Positions 14,918 through 24,210 of a stretch of 64,000 nucleotides of DNA are shown in pieces. Under the pieces are notes generated by a model. It did not search any database. It was not told where the DNA came from and saw only the letters and a list, made by a program, of their open reading frames with translations. A program made the translations under genes and the position numbers. Position 1 is the stretch's first letter; each line of letters starts with the position of its first letter. The stretch is from a virus, in the IMG/VR virus record IMGVR_UViG_3300042472_000301, positions 1 through 64,000 of that record, one strand, 5' to 3'.

Positions 14918-16361
14918 CCCACTAGCGTTTGTACTTTATGCGTTCCCCTGGGGTCAAAAGGGTACGCCCTTAGAAAACTTCTCCGGCCCACGCCGTTGGC
15001 AACGCGAAGTACTGCAAGACCTGACCGCGCACATTAAGCAAAACAACGGCAAGGTTGACTTTGACACGTTCAGGATGGCGACATCATCCGGTCGCGGTAT
15101 TGGCAAGTCAGCGTTGGTCAGTTGGCTCACCTTATGGATGCTTTCTACACGGATTGGCTCTACCACCATTATTTCGGCAAACTCTGAGTCACAGTTACGA
15201 TCGGTTACCTGGGCAGAGATTACAAAGTGGCTCGCCATGTCACTCAACTCACATTGGTTTGAAGTTAGCGCAACGCGGCTCATGCCCGCTAAATGGATTA
15301 CCGAGTTGGTTGAGCGTGACCTAAAGAAAGGCACACGTTATTGGTCGGTGGAAGGACGGCTTTGGTCAAGCGAGAACCCTGACGCTTATGCGGGGGTTCA
15401 CAACTACGACGGCGTGATGGTGATCTTTGATGAGGCAAGCGGTATTGATGACGCTATTTGGGCGGTGACTGCGGGCTTCTTTACTGAGAACACGCCTAAC
15501 CGCTTTTGGTTGGCGTTCTCCAACCCGCGCCGCAACACCGGCTACTTCTACGAATGCCACAACTCCAAGCGTGACTTTTGGAACACCAAAATTGTGGACG
15601 CAAGAACGGTTGAGGGTACGGACAAAGCCGTCTATCAGCAGATCATCGACGAATATGGCGCCGATTCATCACAAGCGGCGGTTGAGGTCTACGGTGACTT
15701 TCCGTCTGCGGGTGATGATCAGTTTATTTCATCCTCTATTGTGGACGAAGCCATGCGAAGAGCTCGACTTAAAGACCTATCCGCCCCTATTATTGTGGGC
15801 GTTGACCCTGCACGGTTCGGTTCTGACTCGACCGTGATCGCCATACGCCAAGGGCGTGACATTATCGGCATCAAACGCTTCAAGGGCGACGATACGATGA
15901 CGGTGGTGGGCCATGTAATCGAAACAATCGAAGAATATAAGCCCGCGCTGGTAGTAATTGACGAAGGCGGCGTTGGTGGTGGGGTCGTTGACCGGCTAAA
16001 AGAGCAACGCTACAAGATTCGGGGCGTGAATTTTGGAAATAAATCAAAAAACCCGCTTATGTATGGTAATTTAAGGGCTCAGATGTGGGGCGATATGCGA
16101 AATTGGTTGAAAACCGCGTCAATTCCTAGTGACAGGATACTTAAAACTGATTTAATATCACCTGTAATGAAACCCGACTCTAAAGGTACGATCTTTTTAG
16201 AGTCTAAGAAGGACATGAAAGCGCGGGGCTTAGCCTCGCCTGATGCAGCAGATGCTATATGCGTGACGTTTGCATTTCCCGTCGCGCACCGAGAGTACGC
16301 AGAACCAAAGCGCCGTAGTCAATCAACTAATAGTTTACAAACTTCTTGGATGGGAGCTTGA
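14841..16361 (+). CDS. Terminase large subunit
   Basis: A 506-residue packaging ATPase-nuclease. Walker A is SSGRGIGKSA (about residues 81-90), Walker B is VMVIFDEAS (about 191-199), and the C-terminal RNase H-like nuclease shows GVDPARFGSDSTVIA (about 318-332) and PDAADAICV near the end. It overlaps the small subunit gene by 77 bases in another frame; ATG 14872 inside the overlap is an alternative start. It powers filling of the procapsid through the portal encoded at 17063. Confidence 0.93.
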   Translation: MQTTQYSAAEEMRLMSALWSPKIKDDPLAFVLYAFPWGQKGTPLENFSGPRRWQREVLQDLTAHIKQNNGKVDFDTFRMATSSGRGIGKSALVSWLTLWMLSTRIGSTTIISANSESQLRSVTWAEITKWLAMSLNSHWFEVSATRLMPAKWITELVERDLKKGTRYWSVEGRLWSSENPDAYAGVHNYDGVMVIFDEASGIDDAIWAVTAGFFTENTPNRFWLAFSNPRRNTGYFYECHNSKRDFWNTKIVDARTVEGTDKAVYQQIIDEYGADSSQAAVEVYGDFPSAGDDQFISSSIVDEAMRRARLKDLSAPIIVGVDPARFGSDSTVIAIRQGRDIIGIKRFKGDDTMTVVGHVIETIEEYKPALVVIDEGGVGGGVVDRLKEQRYKIRGVNFGNKSKNPLMYGNLRAQMWGDMRNWLKTASIPSDRILKTDLISPVMKPDSKGTIFLESKKDMKARGLASPDAADAICVTFAFPVAHREYAEPKRRSQSTNSLQTSWMGA

Positions 16362-16362
16362 A

Positions 16363-16821
16363 ATGCCTAATACACAAGCAATCGGTGTCGCGTATAGCGA
16401 TCAAATTATCTCTGGTGGTACCGTTGACAATTCGCCTATTGGCTTAGCAACACCTAGCACAATCGAAGGTACAACTGTTTACGCAGACACAGAGATTGGT
16501 TATGGAGCTCCGGCACAAGGTGCGGTCACTCAGCTTACAAGCAAATCTACCGGTGTGACGCTTAATACGTCAGCCGGTCAGATTACGATGAACGCAGCCT
16601 CACTAGCTACCGTTACCAACGTAACTTTTACACTGACCAACAGCGTGTTGTCAGCCAAAGACGTATTAATTCTTAACGTCACCAATGGCACGTCTGCTGC
16701 GTACAACTGCTGGGTATCTAGCATGGCGGCGGGCTCGGCTACCATTACGCTGCGTAACATTAGCGGTGGCTCATTAGCTGAAGCCGTTGTCCTTAACTTT
16801 GCAATCATTCATTGTGCATAA
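16363..16821 (+). CDS. Beta-rich structural protein, possible head decoration
   Basis: A 152-residue protein rich in Thr, Ser, Ala and Val, without charged clusters, typical of phage surface beta-sandwiches (TSKSTGVTLNTSAGQITM). I start it at ATG 16363, which follows GGGAG; the open frame extends further upstream into the terminase gene. It resembles in style the proteins at 19593, 26245 and 29926. A decoration or fibre-like role is inferred from position between terminase and portal. Confidence 0.65.
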   Translation: MPNTQAIGVAYSDQIISGGTVDNSPIGLATPSTIEGTTVYADTEIGYGAPAQGAVTQLTSKSTGVTLNTSAGQITMNAASLATVTNVTFTLTNSVLSAKDVLILNVTNGTSAAYNCWVSSMAAGSATITLRNISGGSLAEAVVLNFAIIHCA

Positions 16822-17066
16822 TGCTTAGACCACTACACGACAACATTGCGGTACGCCCTGACCCGTTTGTGCAAAGCGGGCTGATTATTATGCCCGAGGA
16901 AGACACCCGCACAGGCGTGGTTGTGGCAGTTGGGCCTGGTAAGAAAGATTCAAAACGCCCGCTTATGGTGAGCGTAGGTGATCATGTCATGTACAGCGGT
17001 ACAATTGACCGCAAATACGAAGATTTGATCCTGATGAAAGACAAGGACGTAATTGGGCTTGTATGA
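16821..17066 (+). CDS. GroES-like co-chaperonin
   Basis: An 81-residue protein with the GroES pattern: MLRPLHDNIAVRPDPF at the N-terminus, a mobile-loop equivalent SGLIIMPEEDTRTG, then VVVAVGPGKK and VGDHVMYSG. It would dock on host GroEL and change the folding chamber for phage substrates, as gp31 does in T4. It starts by TAATG overlap with the gene upstream and overlaps the portal start by 4 bases, so it is expressed with head genes. No GroEL is encoded here. Confidence 0.85.
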   Translation: MLRPLHDNIAVRPDPFVQSGLIIMPEEDTRTGVVVAVGPGKKDSKRPLMVSVGDHVMYSGTIDRKYEDLILMKDKDVIGLV

Positions 17067-19225
17067 AAGACAAAGACATCATAGAAACCGCATTGCATCG
17101 CATGACAATGGCGATCGCCGCCTATTCTGATAGCCGTGAGGATGAACTTGATGACCTTCGATTCTACGCAGCAAGCCCTGACAACCAGTTCCAATGGCCA
17201 GCCGACGTGTTGGCTACTCGGGGCTCAGTCCAAGGGCAAACCATTAACGCGCGCCCCTGCCTTACCATTAACAAGCTCCCCCAGCACGTTCGCCAAGTCA
17301 CCAACGACCAACGCCAAAATCGACCAAGCGGAAAAGTAATCCCTGCGGATGACAAGGCGGATGTTGAAGTGGCTGAGATTTTCAACGGCATGGTGCGTCA
17401 CATTGAGTATATGTCTGACGCAGATGTCGCATATGACACCGCTTGTGAGAACCAAGTGGCGTATGGGGAAGGCTATATCCGGTTGCTAACCGAGTACGAG
17501 AGTGCCAATTCGTTTGATCAAAACATCAAGATCGGGCGTATTCGTAACTCCTTTTCAGTCTACATGGATCCAACGATCCAAGACCCGTGCGGCTCGGACG
17601 CCCAATGGTGTTTTGTGACCGAAGACTTAATGCTCGAAGACTTTGAGCGTATGTTTCCTGACGCCCAACCTGTGTCATCGTTGCAGGCGCAAAGCGTGGG
17701 TAACGAATCTTACGCACCGTGGTTAAGCGTAGACACCATTCGGATTGCTGACTATTACTATGTAGAGCATGAAAAAGCTACGCTAAACCTGTACTACGGT
17801 AATGTTAGTGCGATGAAAGGCTCACCTGAAGACCAGCAAATGGTTCAGATAGGCATGAAGCCAATTAAAAGCCGTATTGTGGATGTCAAGAAGGTCAAGC
17901 ATTGCAAGATTAATGGTTTTGAAGTGCTAGAGTCTAACGATTGGGCAGGTGATTGGATTCCGGTTGTGCGAGTGGTTGGTAACGAATTTGAGATTGACGG
18001 ACGCATCCATGTGTCGGGCATTGTTCGCAATGCCAAGGATGCACAGCGTATGTACAACTACTGGGTAAGCCAAGAGGCAGAGATGTTGGCTTTGGCGCCC
18101 AAAGCACCGTTTATCGGCTACGGTGGTCAGTTTGAGGGCTACGAACAAAACTGGAAAACAGCCAACACGACCAACTGGCCATACCTTGAAGTTAACCCTG
18201 ATGTGACTGACGGTGCGGGCGGGCCATTACCGCTCCCGCAACGCGCGCAGCCCCCTATGGCGTCAAGCGGCTTGCTGCAAGCCAAAGCGGGTGCTAGCGA
18301 CGATATTAAATCAACGACAGGGCAATATGACTCTAGCCTTGGTGCGACCTCTAACGAGCGTTCAGGCAAGGCTATCATGGCGCGCGAGCGTCAGACTGAC
18401 ACCGGCACATACCATTACGTTGACAACTTAGCGAGAGCGGTACGCCACATCACGCGCCAAATCATTGGCTTAGTGCCTAAGATTTACGACACGCAGCGCG
18501 TGGCGCGCATCATGGGCGAGGACGGCGAGCCTGACTCAGCTAAGATCGACCCCATGCAGCAAGAACCGGTCAAACGAATTGTTGACCAAAACGGTATTGA
18601 GATCGATAAGATTTACAACCCTGGTGTCGGAACGTACGACGTGATGGTCACCACCGGCCCAAGCTACATGACCAAACGCCAAGAAGCGTTGGAGTCAATG
18701 GGTCAATTGCTGCAAGGCAACCCCCAACTGTGGGCGGTTGCGGGCGATCTGTTTATCAAGAACATGGATTGGCCTGGCGCGCAAGAGATGGCTAAACGTT
18801 TTGCCAAGACCATTGATCCTAAGTTGATGGATGACGGTGACAAAGACCCAGCCTTGCAAGCCGCCGAGCAGCAGATGCAAGCAATGGCTAAAGAGATGGA
18901 GAATATGCACTCCATGCTGCAAAACGTGTCTAAGTCTATGGAAGCACAGGACATTGAGCGCAAGAATTATGAGGCGCAGATCAAAGCCTTTGATGCTGAA
19001 ACCAAGCGTATCTCAGCCGTTCAAGCGGGCATGACCTTTGAGCAGATTCAAGACATTGTGATGGGTACGGTTGCAGCCGCAATGGATACGGGTGACCTAA
19101 TCGGTGGCGCACCACAACGCCAGCAATTTGAGATGCCACCTATGGAACAAGACATGATGCCGCCTGACCAAGGCATGATGCCGCCCGATCAAATGCAACC
19201 ACCAATGATGGAACCACAACAATGA
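17063..19225 (+). CDS. Portal protein, P22 type
   Basis: A 720-residue protein of the P22 gp1-like portal family: it opens with helices, then has CLTINKLPQHVRQVTNDQRQ (about 68-87), and a long helical C-terminus rich in Gln and Met that ends in PPDQ/PPMME repeats. It forms the dodecameric channel for DNA packaging and ejection. The gene follows the co-chaperonin by 4-base overlap. Confidence 0.9.
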   Translation: MKDKDIIETALHRMTMAIAAYSDSREDELDDLRFYAASPDNQFQWPADVLATRGSVQGQTINARPCLTINKLPQHVRQVTNDQRQNRPSGKVIPADDKADVEVAEIFNGMVRHIEYMSDADVAYDTACENQVAYGEGYIRLLTEYESANSFDQNIKIGRIRNSFSVYMDPTIQDPCGSDAQWCFVTEDLMLEDFERMFPDAQPVSSLQAQSVGNESYAPWLSVDTIRIADYYYVEHEKATLNLYYGNVSAMKGSPEDQQMVQIGMKPIKSRIVDVKKVKHCKINGFEVLESNDWAGDWIPVVRVVGNEFEIDGRIHVSGIVRNAKDAQRMYNYWVSQEAEMLALAPKAPFIGYGGQFEGYEQNWKTANTTNWPYLEVNPDVTDGAGGPLPLPQRAQPPMASSGLLQAKAGASDDIKSTTGQYDSSLGATSNERSGKAIMARERQTDTGTYHYVDNLARAVRHITRQIIGLVPKIYDTQRVARIMGEDGEPDSAKIDPMQQEPVKRIVDQNGIEIDKIYNPGVGTYDVMVTTGPSYMTKRQEALESMGQLLQGNPQLWAVAGDLFIKNMDWPGAQEMAKRFAKTIDPKLMDDGDKDPALQAAEQQMQAMAKEMENMHSMLQNVSKSMEAQDIERKNYEAQIKAFDAETKRISAVQAGMTFEQIQDIVMGTVAAAMDTGDLIGGAPQRQQFEMPPMEQDMMPPDQGMMPPDQMQPPMMEPQQ

Positions 19226-19584
19226 AAGTTGCAGATTTCGTAGGAATGTTTTTCTTAGCGCGCGATGTCACGCATAGCGTACATCTAAACACACGCAGCT
19301 ATTCCAAGCACAAAGCGTTGCAAAAGTTCTATGAGAATATCATCGACTTGGCTGACAATTTTGCCGAGGCCTATCAAGGGCGCCACGGCATGATTGGTGC
19401 AATCACTTTGCAGTCTTCTAAGAAGACGGCTAATGTCACCGAGTTCTTGGAAGACCAGCTTGAAGACATTGAAAAATATCGCTACGACATTTGCGACAAA
19501 ACAGATTCAGCTTTACAGAATTTGATTGACGAAATCATTACTCTTTATCTTTCCACGCTTTATCGACTCAAATTCCTTTCGTAA
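19222..19584 (+). CDS. Ferritin-like helical protein (DUF5856-like)
   Basis: A 120-residue helical protein. ARDVTHSVHLNTRSYSKHKA, then FYENIIDLADNFAEAYQG resembles the DUF5856/Dps-like proteins of cyanophages and other environmental phages. The spaced His, Glu and Asp residues recall ferritin-fold helices, but metal binding is unproven. It starts by ATGA overlap with the portal gene. Confidence 0.65.
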   Translation: MKVADFVGMFFLARDVTHSVHLNTRSYSKHKALQKFYENIIDLADNFAEAYQGRHGMIGAITLQSSKKTANVTEFLEDQLEDIEKYRYDICDKTDSALQNLIDEIITLYLSTLYRLKFLS

Positions 19585-19592
19585 GGCATATC

Positions 19593-19859
19593 ATGGCAAA
19601 TTACACCTACATCACAGCGTCTAAACAGATCAAAGTTGGTCAAGGCAAGCTCAAAGGCATCTTTGTAAGCGCTGCTTCCGGTACGCCTACGATCACCATT
19701 TATGACGTGCAATCAGGCACCACCACCACAATGGTTGGTGTGTTTACGCCAGTTGCGGCTACCTTCTACCCTTTTGGTCAGTACGACGGAGCCTTTTTTA
19801 ACCAAGGGCTAAACGTGGTGCTTGGTGGTACGGTTGCTGCAACTGTCATTTACGAATAA
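19593..19859 (+). CDS. Small beta-rich virion protein
   Basis: An 88-residue, Thr/Gly/Val-rich protein without charged clusters (SAASGTPTITIYDVQSGTTT). The pattern fits a small decoration or fibre-associated protein. It is translated from the late operon ahead of the fibre genes. Confidence 0.6.
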   Translation: MANYTYITASKQIKVGQGKLKGIFVSAASGTPTITIYDVQSGTTTTMVGVFTPVAATFYPFGQYDGAFFNQGLNVVLGGTVAATVIYE

Positions 19860-19868
19860 AGGGTTGCC

Positions 19869-21281
19869 ATGAGCCGCTTAATTTTTAATGCCGATACATT
19901 AGGCGGCACAACCACCTTATCTTCTGCTGATGCAGTCGGTAACTTTACGCTTACCGTACCTGCTGTTAACGGCACGTTATCGGTCAAAGACGCATCAAAC
20001 GATGCGACCTTTCGTAACATTACGCTGACCGGTGCGGTGCTTGCCGGTGCGTGGAATGGCTCAACCATTGCCGTAGCATACGGTGGTACAGGTGCCACAA
20101 CGCTTTCGGGCTTGGTTTTTGGCAACGGCACGTCTGCTATGACAGCGGCTACTGCGGCACAAGTTGTATCGGTGATCGGTGCTACTTTTGTTACAAACGC
20201 AACGAACGCAACGAATGCTGTAAGCGCAACAACTGCAACGAACATTGCGGGCGGATTGTCAGGGTCGATACCCTATCAAACTGGTGCTGGCGCAACTGCG
20301 CTATTGCCTAGCGGCACAAACGGGCAAGTTTTAACACTTACTGCTGGGCTTCCCGCTTGGGTGTCTGTGTCGGGTACTGGTACAGTCACAAGCGTTGATG
20401 GCTCGGGCGGCACAACTGGTCTGACCTTGACCGGTGGGCCAATTACTTCAAGCGGTACGCTGACTTTGGGTGGCACACTTGCTGTAGCCAATGGCGGCAC
20501 GGGTGCGGCAACGCTCACGGGTTACGTTAAGGGCAGCGGTACAGGGGTTATGACGGCATCAGCCACAATCCCCAATACCGACATTACTGGTCTTGGCACA
20601 ATGTCTACGCAAGCAGCTAGTAGCGTTGCCATTACCGGCGGTTCAATTAACGGTACAAGCCTTGGCGCTACGACCGCAGGGTCAGCCAAAGTCACAACAT
20701 TAGACATTGCATCAGGCTTAACTTTAGCGACCTTGGCGGGTACTTCCGGCCAAGTGTTAACGTCAGCCGGTGCGGGTTTCGTACCCACATGGACAACAGC
20801 GGCTACAGGTACGGTGACCTCTGTCGCCGGTACAGGCACAGTCAACGGCTTGACCTTGACCGGTACGGTGACATCGTCGGGCAGCTTGACCCTTGGTGGC
20901 ACGTTAAGTTTGGTGTCACCGCCACCTATCGGTACAACAACCCCCGCAGAAGTTAAAGTGACCGTCGGTTGGGCAGCTAACACCGCTTTAACTGATGCAG
21001 CTACGATTGCGTGGGATACGGTCAACCAGGTTGCCACCTTTACTTTCGTATCGACCAACCGCACCTTTGGCGCACCGACTAACTTGAGAGACGGTGCGTT
21101 CTACGCACTTGCTGTCATCCAAAACGGTGGGTCAAACACAATCACTTGGAACTCGGTGTTCAAGTGGGCGGCGGGCACAGCACCTACATTGTCCACAGCA
21201 GCTTCGGCAAAAGACTACTTCACTTTTCGCTCTGATGGCACAAACCTTTATCAACAAGGTATCTCACAGGCGGTGGCTTAA
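19869..21281 (+). CDS. Repetitive tail-fibre protein
   Basis: A 470-residue fibre-like protein made largely of variants of LTLTGTVTSSGSLTLGGTL and VAYGGTGATTLSGLVFGNGT, which are typical of trimeric phage fibre shafts. The C-terminus has a globular-looking end (DAATIAWDTVNQVATFTFVS to AKDYFTFRSDGTNLYQQG), probably a beta-sandwich tip. It overlaps the next fibre gene start by one base. Confidence 0.8.
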   Translation: MSRLIFNADTLGGTTTLSSADAVGNFTLTVPAVNGTLSVKDASNDATFRNITLTGAVLAGAWNGSTIAVAYGGTGATTLSGLVFGNGTSAMTAATAAQVVSVIGATFVTNATNATNAVSATTATNIAGGLSGSIPYQTGAGATALLPSGTNGQVLTLTAGLPAWVSVSGTGTVTSVDGSGGTTGLTLTGGPITSSGTLTLGGTLAVANGGTGAATLTGYVKGSGTGVMTASATIPNTDITGLGTMSTQAASSVAITGGSINGTSLGATTAGSAKVTTLDIASGLTLATLAGTSGQVLTSAGAGFVPTWTTAATGTVTSVAGTGTVNGLTLTGTVTSSGSLTLGGTLSLVSPPPIGTTTPAEVKVTVGWAANTALTDAATIAWDTVNQVATFTFVSTNRTFGAPTNLRDGAFYALAVIQNGGSNTITWNSVFKWAAGTAPTLSTAASAKDYFTFRSDGTNLYQQGISQAVA

Positions 21282-23641
21282 TGTTTCCTGTATTCGCTGG
21301 TAACTCTGCATCCACAGGCTACAACCTCACACGCTCGCTGCGGTTTAGGACGAGTGCTAGTGGGTATTTGAATCGGACTCCATCTGTTCAAGGAAGTTTA
21401 ACCACTTGGACATATTCTTTATGGGTAAAAAGAGGTGCGTTAAGTATAGATAGTAATTTATTAATGACAAGAAATGCTGGTGGAAACTACACCGGTATAT
21501 ATTTTGATAGTTCTAACAGACTTGTGTTGGATTGGTGGGTTAGTGGTACAAATAAGGCTACTCTTACAACAACACAAGTTTTTCGTGACCCATCTGCTTG
21601 GTATCATATTGTTGTAACTATTGACAGCACTAACGCTACTGCGGCAAGTAGGGTACGGATTTATGTAAACGGAACGCAAGTAACAGCTTTTGGAACCGCT
21701 ACTTATCCACCACAAAACGAACAAACTATTGTTAACCAAACAATAGCAACTTGGATTTCTTCTGACCCAGCTTACCCTGCTCAAGGGTATTTCGACGGCT
21801 ACCTAACCGAAGTCAACTTCATTGACGGTCAAGCCCTAACCCCATCATCCTTCGGCTCAACCAACGCTCTCACAGGCGTATGGCAACCCGCAGCATACAC
21901 AGGCACATACGGTACAAACGGTTTCTATTTACCCTTCACAGACAACTCTGCGCTGACCACAAGCAGCAACGTAGGCTTGGGCAAAGACTTCTCAGGCAAT
22001 GGCAATTACTGGACTACGAATAACATCAGTATCACGGCTGGTGTAACGTATGACAGCATGACGGATGTGCCTACGTTGACAAGTGCTACGGCGGCTAACT
22101 TTGCTGTGTTGAATCCGTTGGATCGAGGAAATTTAGTAACTATTACCAATGGCAATTTGTCTTGTGCTTACAACGCAAACAATGCTTTTAGCCGAGCAAC
22201 AATGTCAATGCCATCGGGCAAATGGTATTGGGAAGCTGTTATTACTGGTGGCACTTCTCCGTATTCTTCTTCACTTGGTATTGCAAAATCAACCGATAGC
22301 GGAGCAGCGGGAAATAGTGCAACTGCGTATGTTTATCAATACACAGGCAATAAAAATAATAATAGTTCTTCAGTCGCTTATGGGTCTAGCTACACTTTAG
22401 GGGACGTTATCGGTGTTGCTTTTGATGCTGCGGCAGGAACATTGGTATTTTATAAAAACAACACTTCCCAAGGCACGGCGTATTCAAGTTTAACGTCACT
22501 CGACTTTTTTCCTATTGTTGGAACAAATGATGGAACGTGGGCTATCAACTTCGGTCAACGCCCCTTCACCTACACACCCCCCACAGGCTATGTAGCCCTG
22601 AACACATACAACTTGCCGACAAGCACCATCGTCAAGGGCAACACGGTGATGGATGCGACTTTGTACACGGGTACGCTGCTGTCTAACGCCATCACCAATG
22701 CTGCATCGTTTAAGCCTGACCTTGTGTGGGTCAAATCACGCTCGGCGGCTACTGATAACAAACTGACAGACTCGGTGCGTGGTGTGACTAAAGGTTTAAT
22801 TTCAAACACCACGGGTGCTGAAACAACTGATACGCAAGGTTTGACCGCATTTGGTAGCGCAGGGTTTACCGTTGGCACAAACACCGTCTACAACAACTTG
22901 GCAGCAACGTACGTTGCTTGGCAATGGCAAGCAGGGCAAGGCACATCATCCTCCAACACCAACGGCACAATCACATCGACTGTGAGCGTTAATGCGTCTG
23001 CTGGGTTTAGTGTGGTGACGTACACGGGTACGGGTGCTAATGCAACTGTTGGGCATGGGTTGGGTGTTGCGCCTAGTTGGATTATTGCTAAAAACCGTCC
23101 GTCATCAGCAGATGCGTGGTGCATATACCACGTTGGTTTAACTAGCGCAGCGTTTTTCATTAAATTAAACGCAACTGACGCTCAAGCAAGCGGAGTAGGC
23201 GTTTGGAACAGCACGGCTCCAACATCGTCTGTGTTTTCAATTGGTTCATCTTCAGGTTCAAACGGAAGTACAAACGCAATGGTTGCCTACTGCTGGACAC
23301 CCATAGCCGGATTCAGCGCGTTTGGTAGCTACACGGGTAATGGTTCGACTGATGGCCCGTTTGTGTACACAGGTTTTAGACCACGTTGGGTTCTAATAAA
23401 AAGTTCAAGCGCAGCTTCACAATGGATACTGCACGATACCGCTAGAGATACATACAACACAACTAGCGCAACGCTATTTCCTAATTTATCAAACGCTGAA
23501 GCGGCAAACAATTCTTTTGATATATTATCTAACGGTTTTAAAATTAGAGTTGGGTCAGGCGAATCTACTAACGATAGTGGTCAAACATACATCTACATGG
23601 CATTTGCCGAAAACCCATTCAAAAATAGTTTAGCGAGGTAG
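21281..23641 (+). CDS. LamG-SPRY tail fibre with C-terminal DUF7483-like domain
   Basis: A 786-residue receptor-binding candidate. Residues about 10-210 form a concanavalin/LamG-like lectin domain (WTYSLWVKRG, VTIDSTNATAASRVRIYVNG). About 280-430 look like a SPRY domain (PSGKWYWEAVI, GDVIGVAFDAAAGTLVFYKN). The C-terminal part carries the GFSVVTYTGTGANATVGHGL to APSWIIAKNR motif of DUF7483-type phage proteins. Base composition alternates between GC-richer and AT-richer blocks, suggesting past exchange of segments. Confidence 0.8.
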   Translation: MFPVFAGNSASTGYNLTRSLRFRTSASGYLNRTPSVQGSLTTWTYSLWVKRGALSIDSNLLMTRNAGGNYTGIYFDSSNRLVLDWWVSGTNKATLTTTQVFRDPSAWYHIVVTIDSTNATAASRVRIYVNGTQVTAFGTATYPPQNEQTIVNQTIATWISSDPAYPAQGYFDGYLTEVNFIDGQALTPSSFGSTNALTGVWQPAAYTGTYGTNGFYLPFTDNSALTTSSNVGLGKDFSGNGNYWTTNNISITAGVTYDSMTDVPTLTSATAANFAVLNPLDRGNLVTITNGNLSCAYNANNAFSRATMSMPSGKWYWEAVITGGTSPYSSSLGIAKSTDSGAAGNSATAYVYQYTGNKNNNSSSVAYGSSYTLGDVIGVAFDAAAGTLVFYKNNTSQGTAYSSLTSLDFFPIVGTNDGTWAINFGQRPFTYTPPTGYVALNTYNLPTSTIVKGNTVMDATLYTGTLLSNAITNAASFKPDLVWVKSRSAATDNKLTDSVRGVTKGLISNTTGAETTDTQGLTAFGSAGFTVGTNTVYNNLAATYVAWQWQAGQGTSSSNTNGTITSTVSVNASAGFSVVTYTGTGANATVGHGLGVAPSWIIAKNRPSSADAWCIYHVGLTSAAFFIKLNATDAQASGVGVWNSTAPTSSVFSIGSSSGSNGSTNAMVAYCWTPIAGFSAFGSYTGNGSTDGPFVYTGFRPRWVLIKSSSAASQWILHDTARDTYNTTSATLFPNLSNAEAANNSFDILSNGFKIRVGSGESTNDSGQTYIYMAFAENPFKNSLAR

Positions 23642-23643
23642 TT

Positions 23644-24162
23644 ATGTTTGCAATCATTTCCAACGGCTTGATCGCCCTCCTAGTACCCGCTGGCACAGCC
23701 TTTGAGTGGGATAATATTTCTTATCCGGCAAACTGGTGCAACTTGTCTAGCCCCGAAGAAAAAGCGGCTATCGGCATGGTTGATGTGGTGTACGGTCAGT
23801 ATCCTTCAGATGTCTATTACTGGATATCACAAGACGCACCTGTCTACACCGGCACGGTCGTTGAGATTAACTACACCGCTACGCCTAAAGACTTGTTTGA
23901 GTGTCAAATGCAAGCGGTCAACGCCGTGCAAGCGCAAGCGTATTCAATCTTGCTGCCCTCCGATTGGCGTGTGGTCAAGGGCTACGAAACCAAGTCCGCC
24001 ATTCCAATGGATTGGAATACATGGCGCCAAGACATCCGTACCCAATGCGATGCTCAGATTATTGCCATTAACGGCTGCACAACGGTTGACCAGTTAGCTG
24101 CCCTGCCCCCTGTCGATTGGGCGCATGATCCAAATTATGTTGCACCCGCAGAATCTAAGTAA
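23644..24162 (+). CDS. Fibre-associated protein, possible assembly chaperone
   Basis: A 172-residue protein directly after the lectin-like fibre. The N-terminal half is beta-rich and the C-terminal half helical (KDLFECQMQAVNAVQAQAYS; DWNTWRQDIRTQCDAQIIAI). The size, position and helical C-terminus recall fibre-assembly (Tfa-like) proteins, but no diagnostic motif is seen. Confidence 0.6.
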   Translation: MFAIISNGLIALLVPAGTAFEWDNISYPANWCNLSSPEEKAAIGMVDVVYGQYPSDVYYWISQDAPVYTGTVVEINYTATPKDLFECQMQAVNAVQAQAYSILLPSDWRVVKGYETKSAIPMDWNTWRQDIRTQCDAQIIAINGCTTVDQLAALPPVDWAHDPNYVAPAESK

Positions 24163-24168
24163 TATACT
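24140..24168 (+). promoter_or_regulatory. Sigma-70-type promoter for the capsid genes
   Basis: TTGCAC (24140-24145) and TATACT (24163-24168) are separated by exactly 17 bases and span the stop codon of the gene before. Transcription would begin near 24175, at the foot of the hairpin at 24176-24192. It would give separate high expression of scaffold and coat. Confidence 0.6.
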
Positions 24169-24175
24169 AATCGTA

Positions 24176-24192
24176 CTGGTGCGATCCACCAG
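24176..24192 (+). promoter_or_regulatory. 5'-terminal hairpin of the capsid mRNA leader
   Basis: CTGGTG-CGATC-CACCAG is a 6-bp stem starting where the promoter at 24140-24168 is expected to initiate. A second small palindrome, ACTCC-TCG-GGAGT, follows and includes the ribosome-binding site GGAG. Such 5' hairpins protect mRNA from decay, and the second could tune translation. Confidence 0.5.
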
Positions 24193-24210
24193 GACTCCTC
24201 GGAGTTACAA

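Noticed and set aside
21281-23641. Possible diversity-generating retroelement target in the fibre gene
   Set aside because: No reverse transcriptase frame, accessory protein or template repeat was found on either strand in the window.
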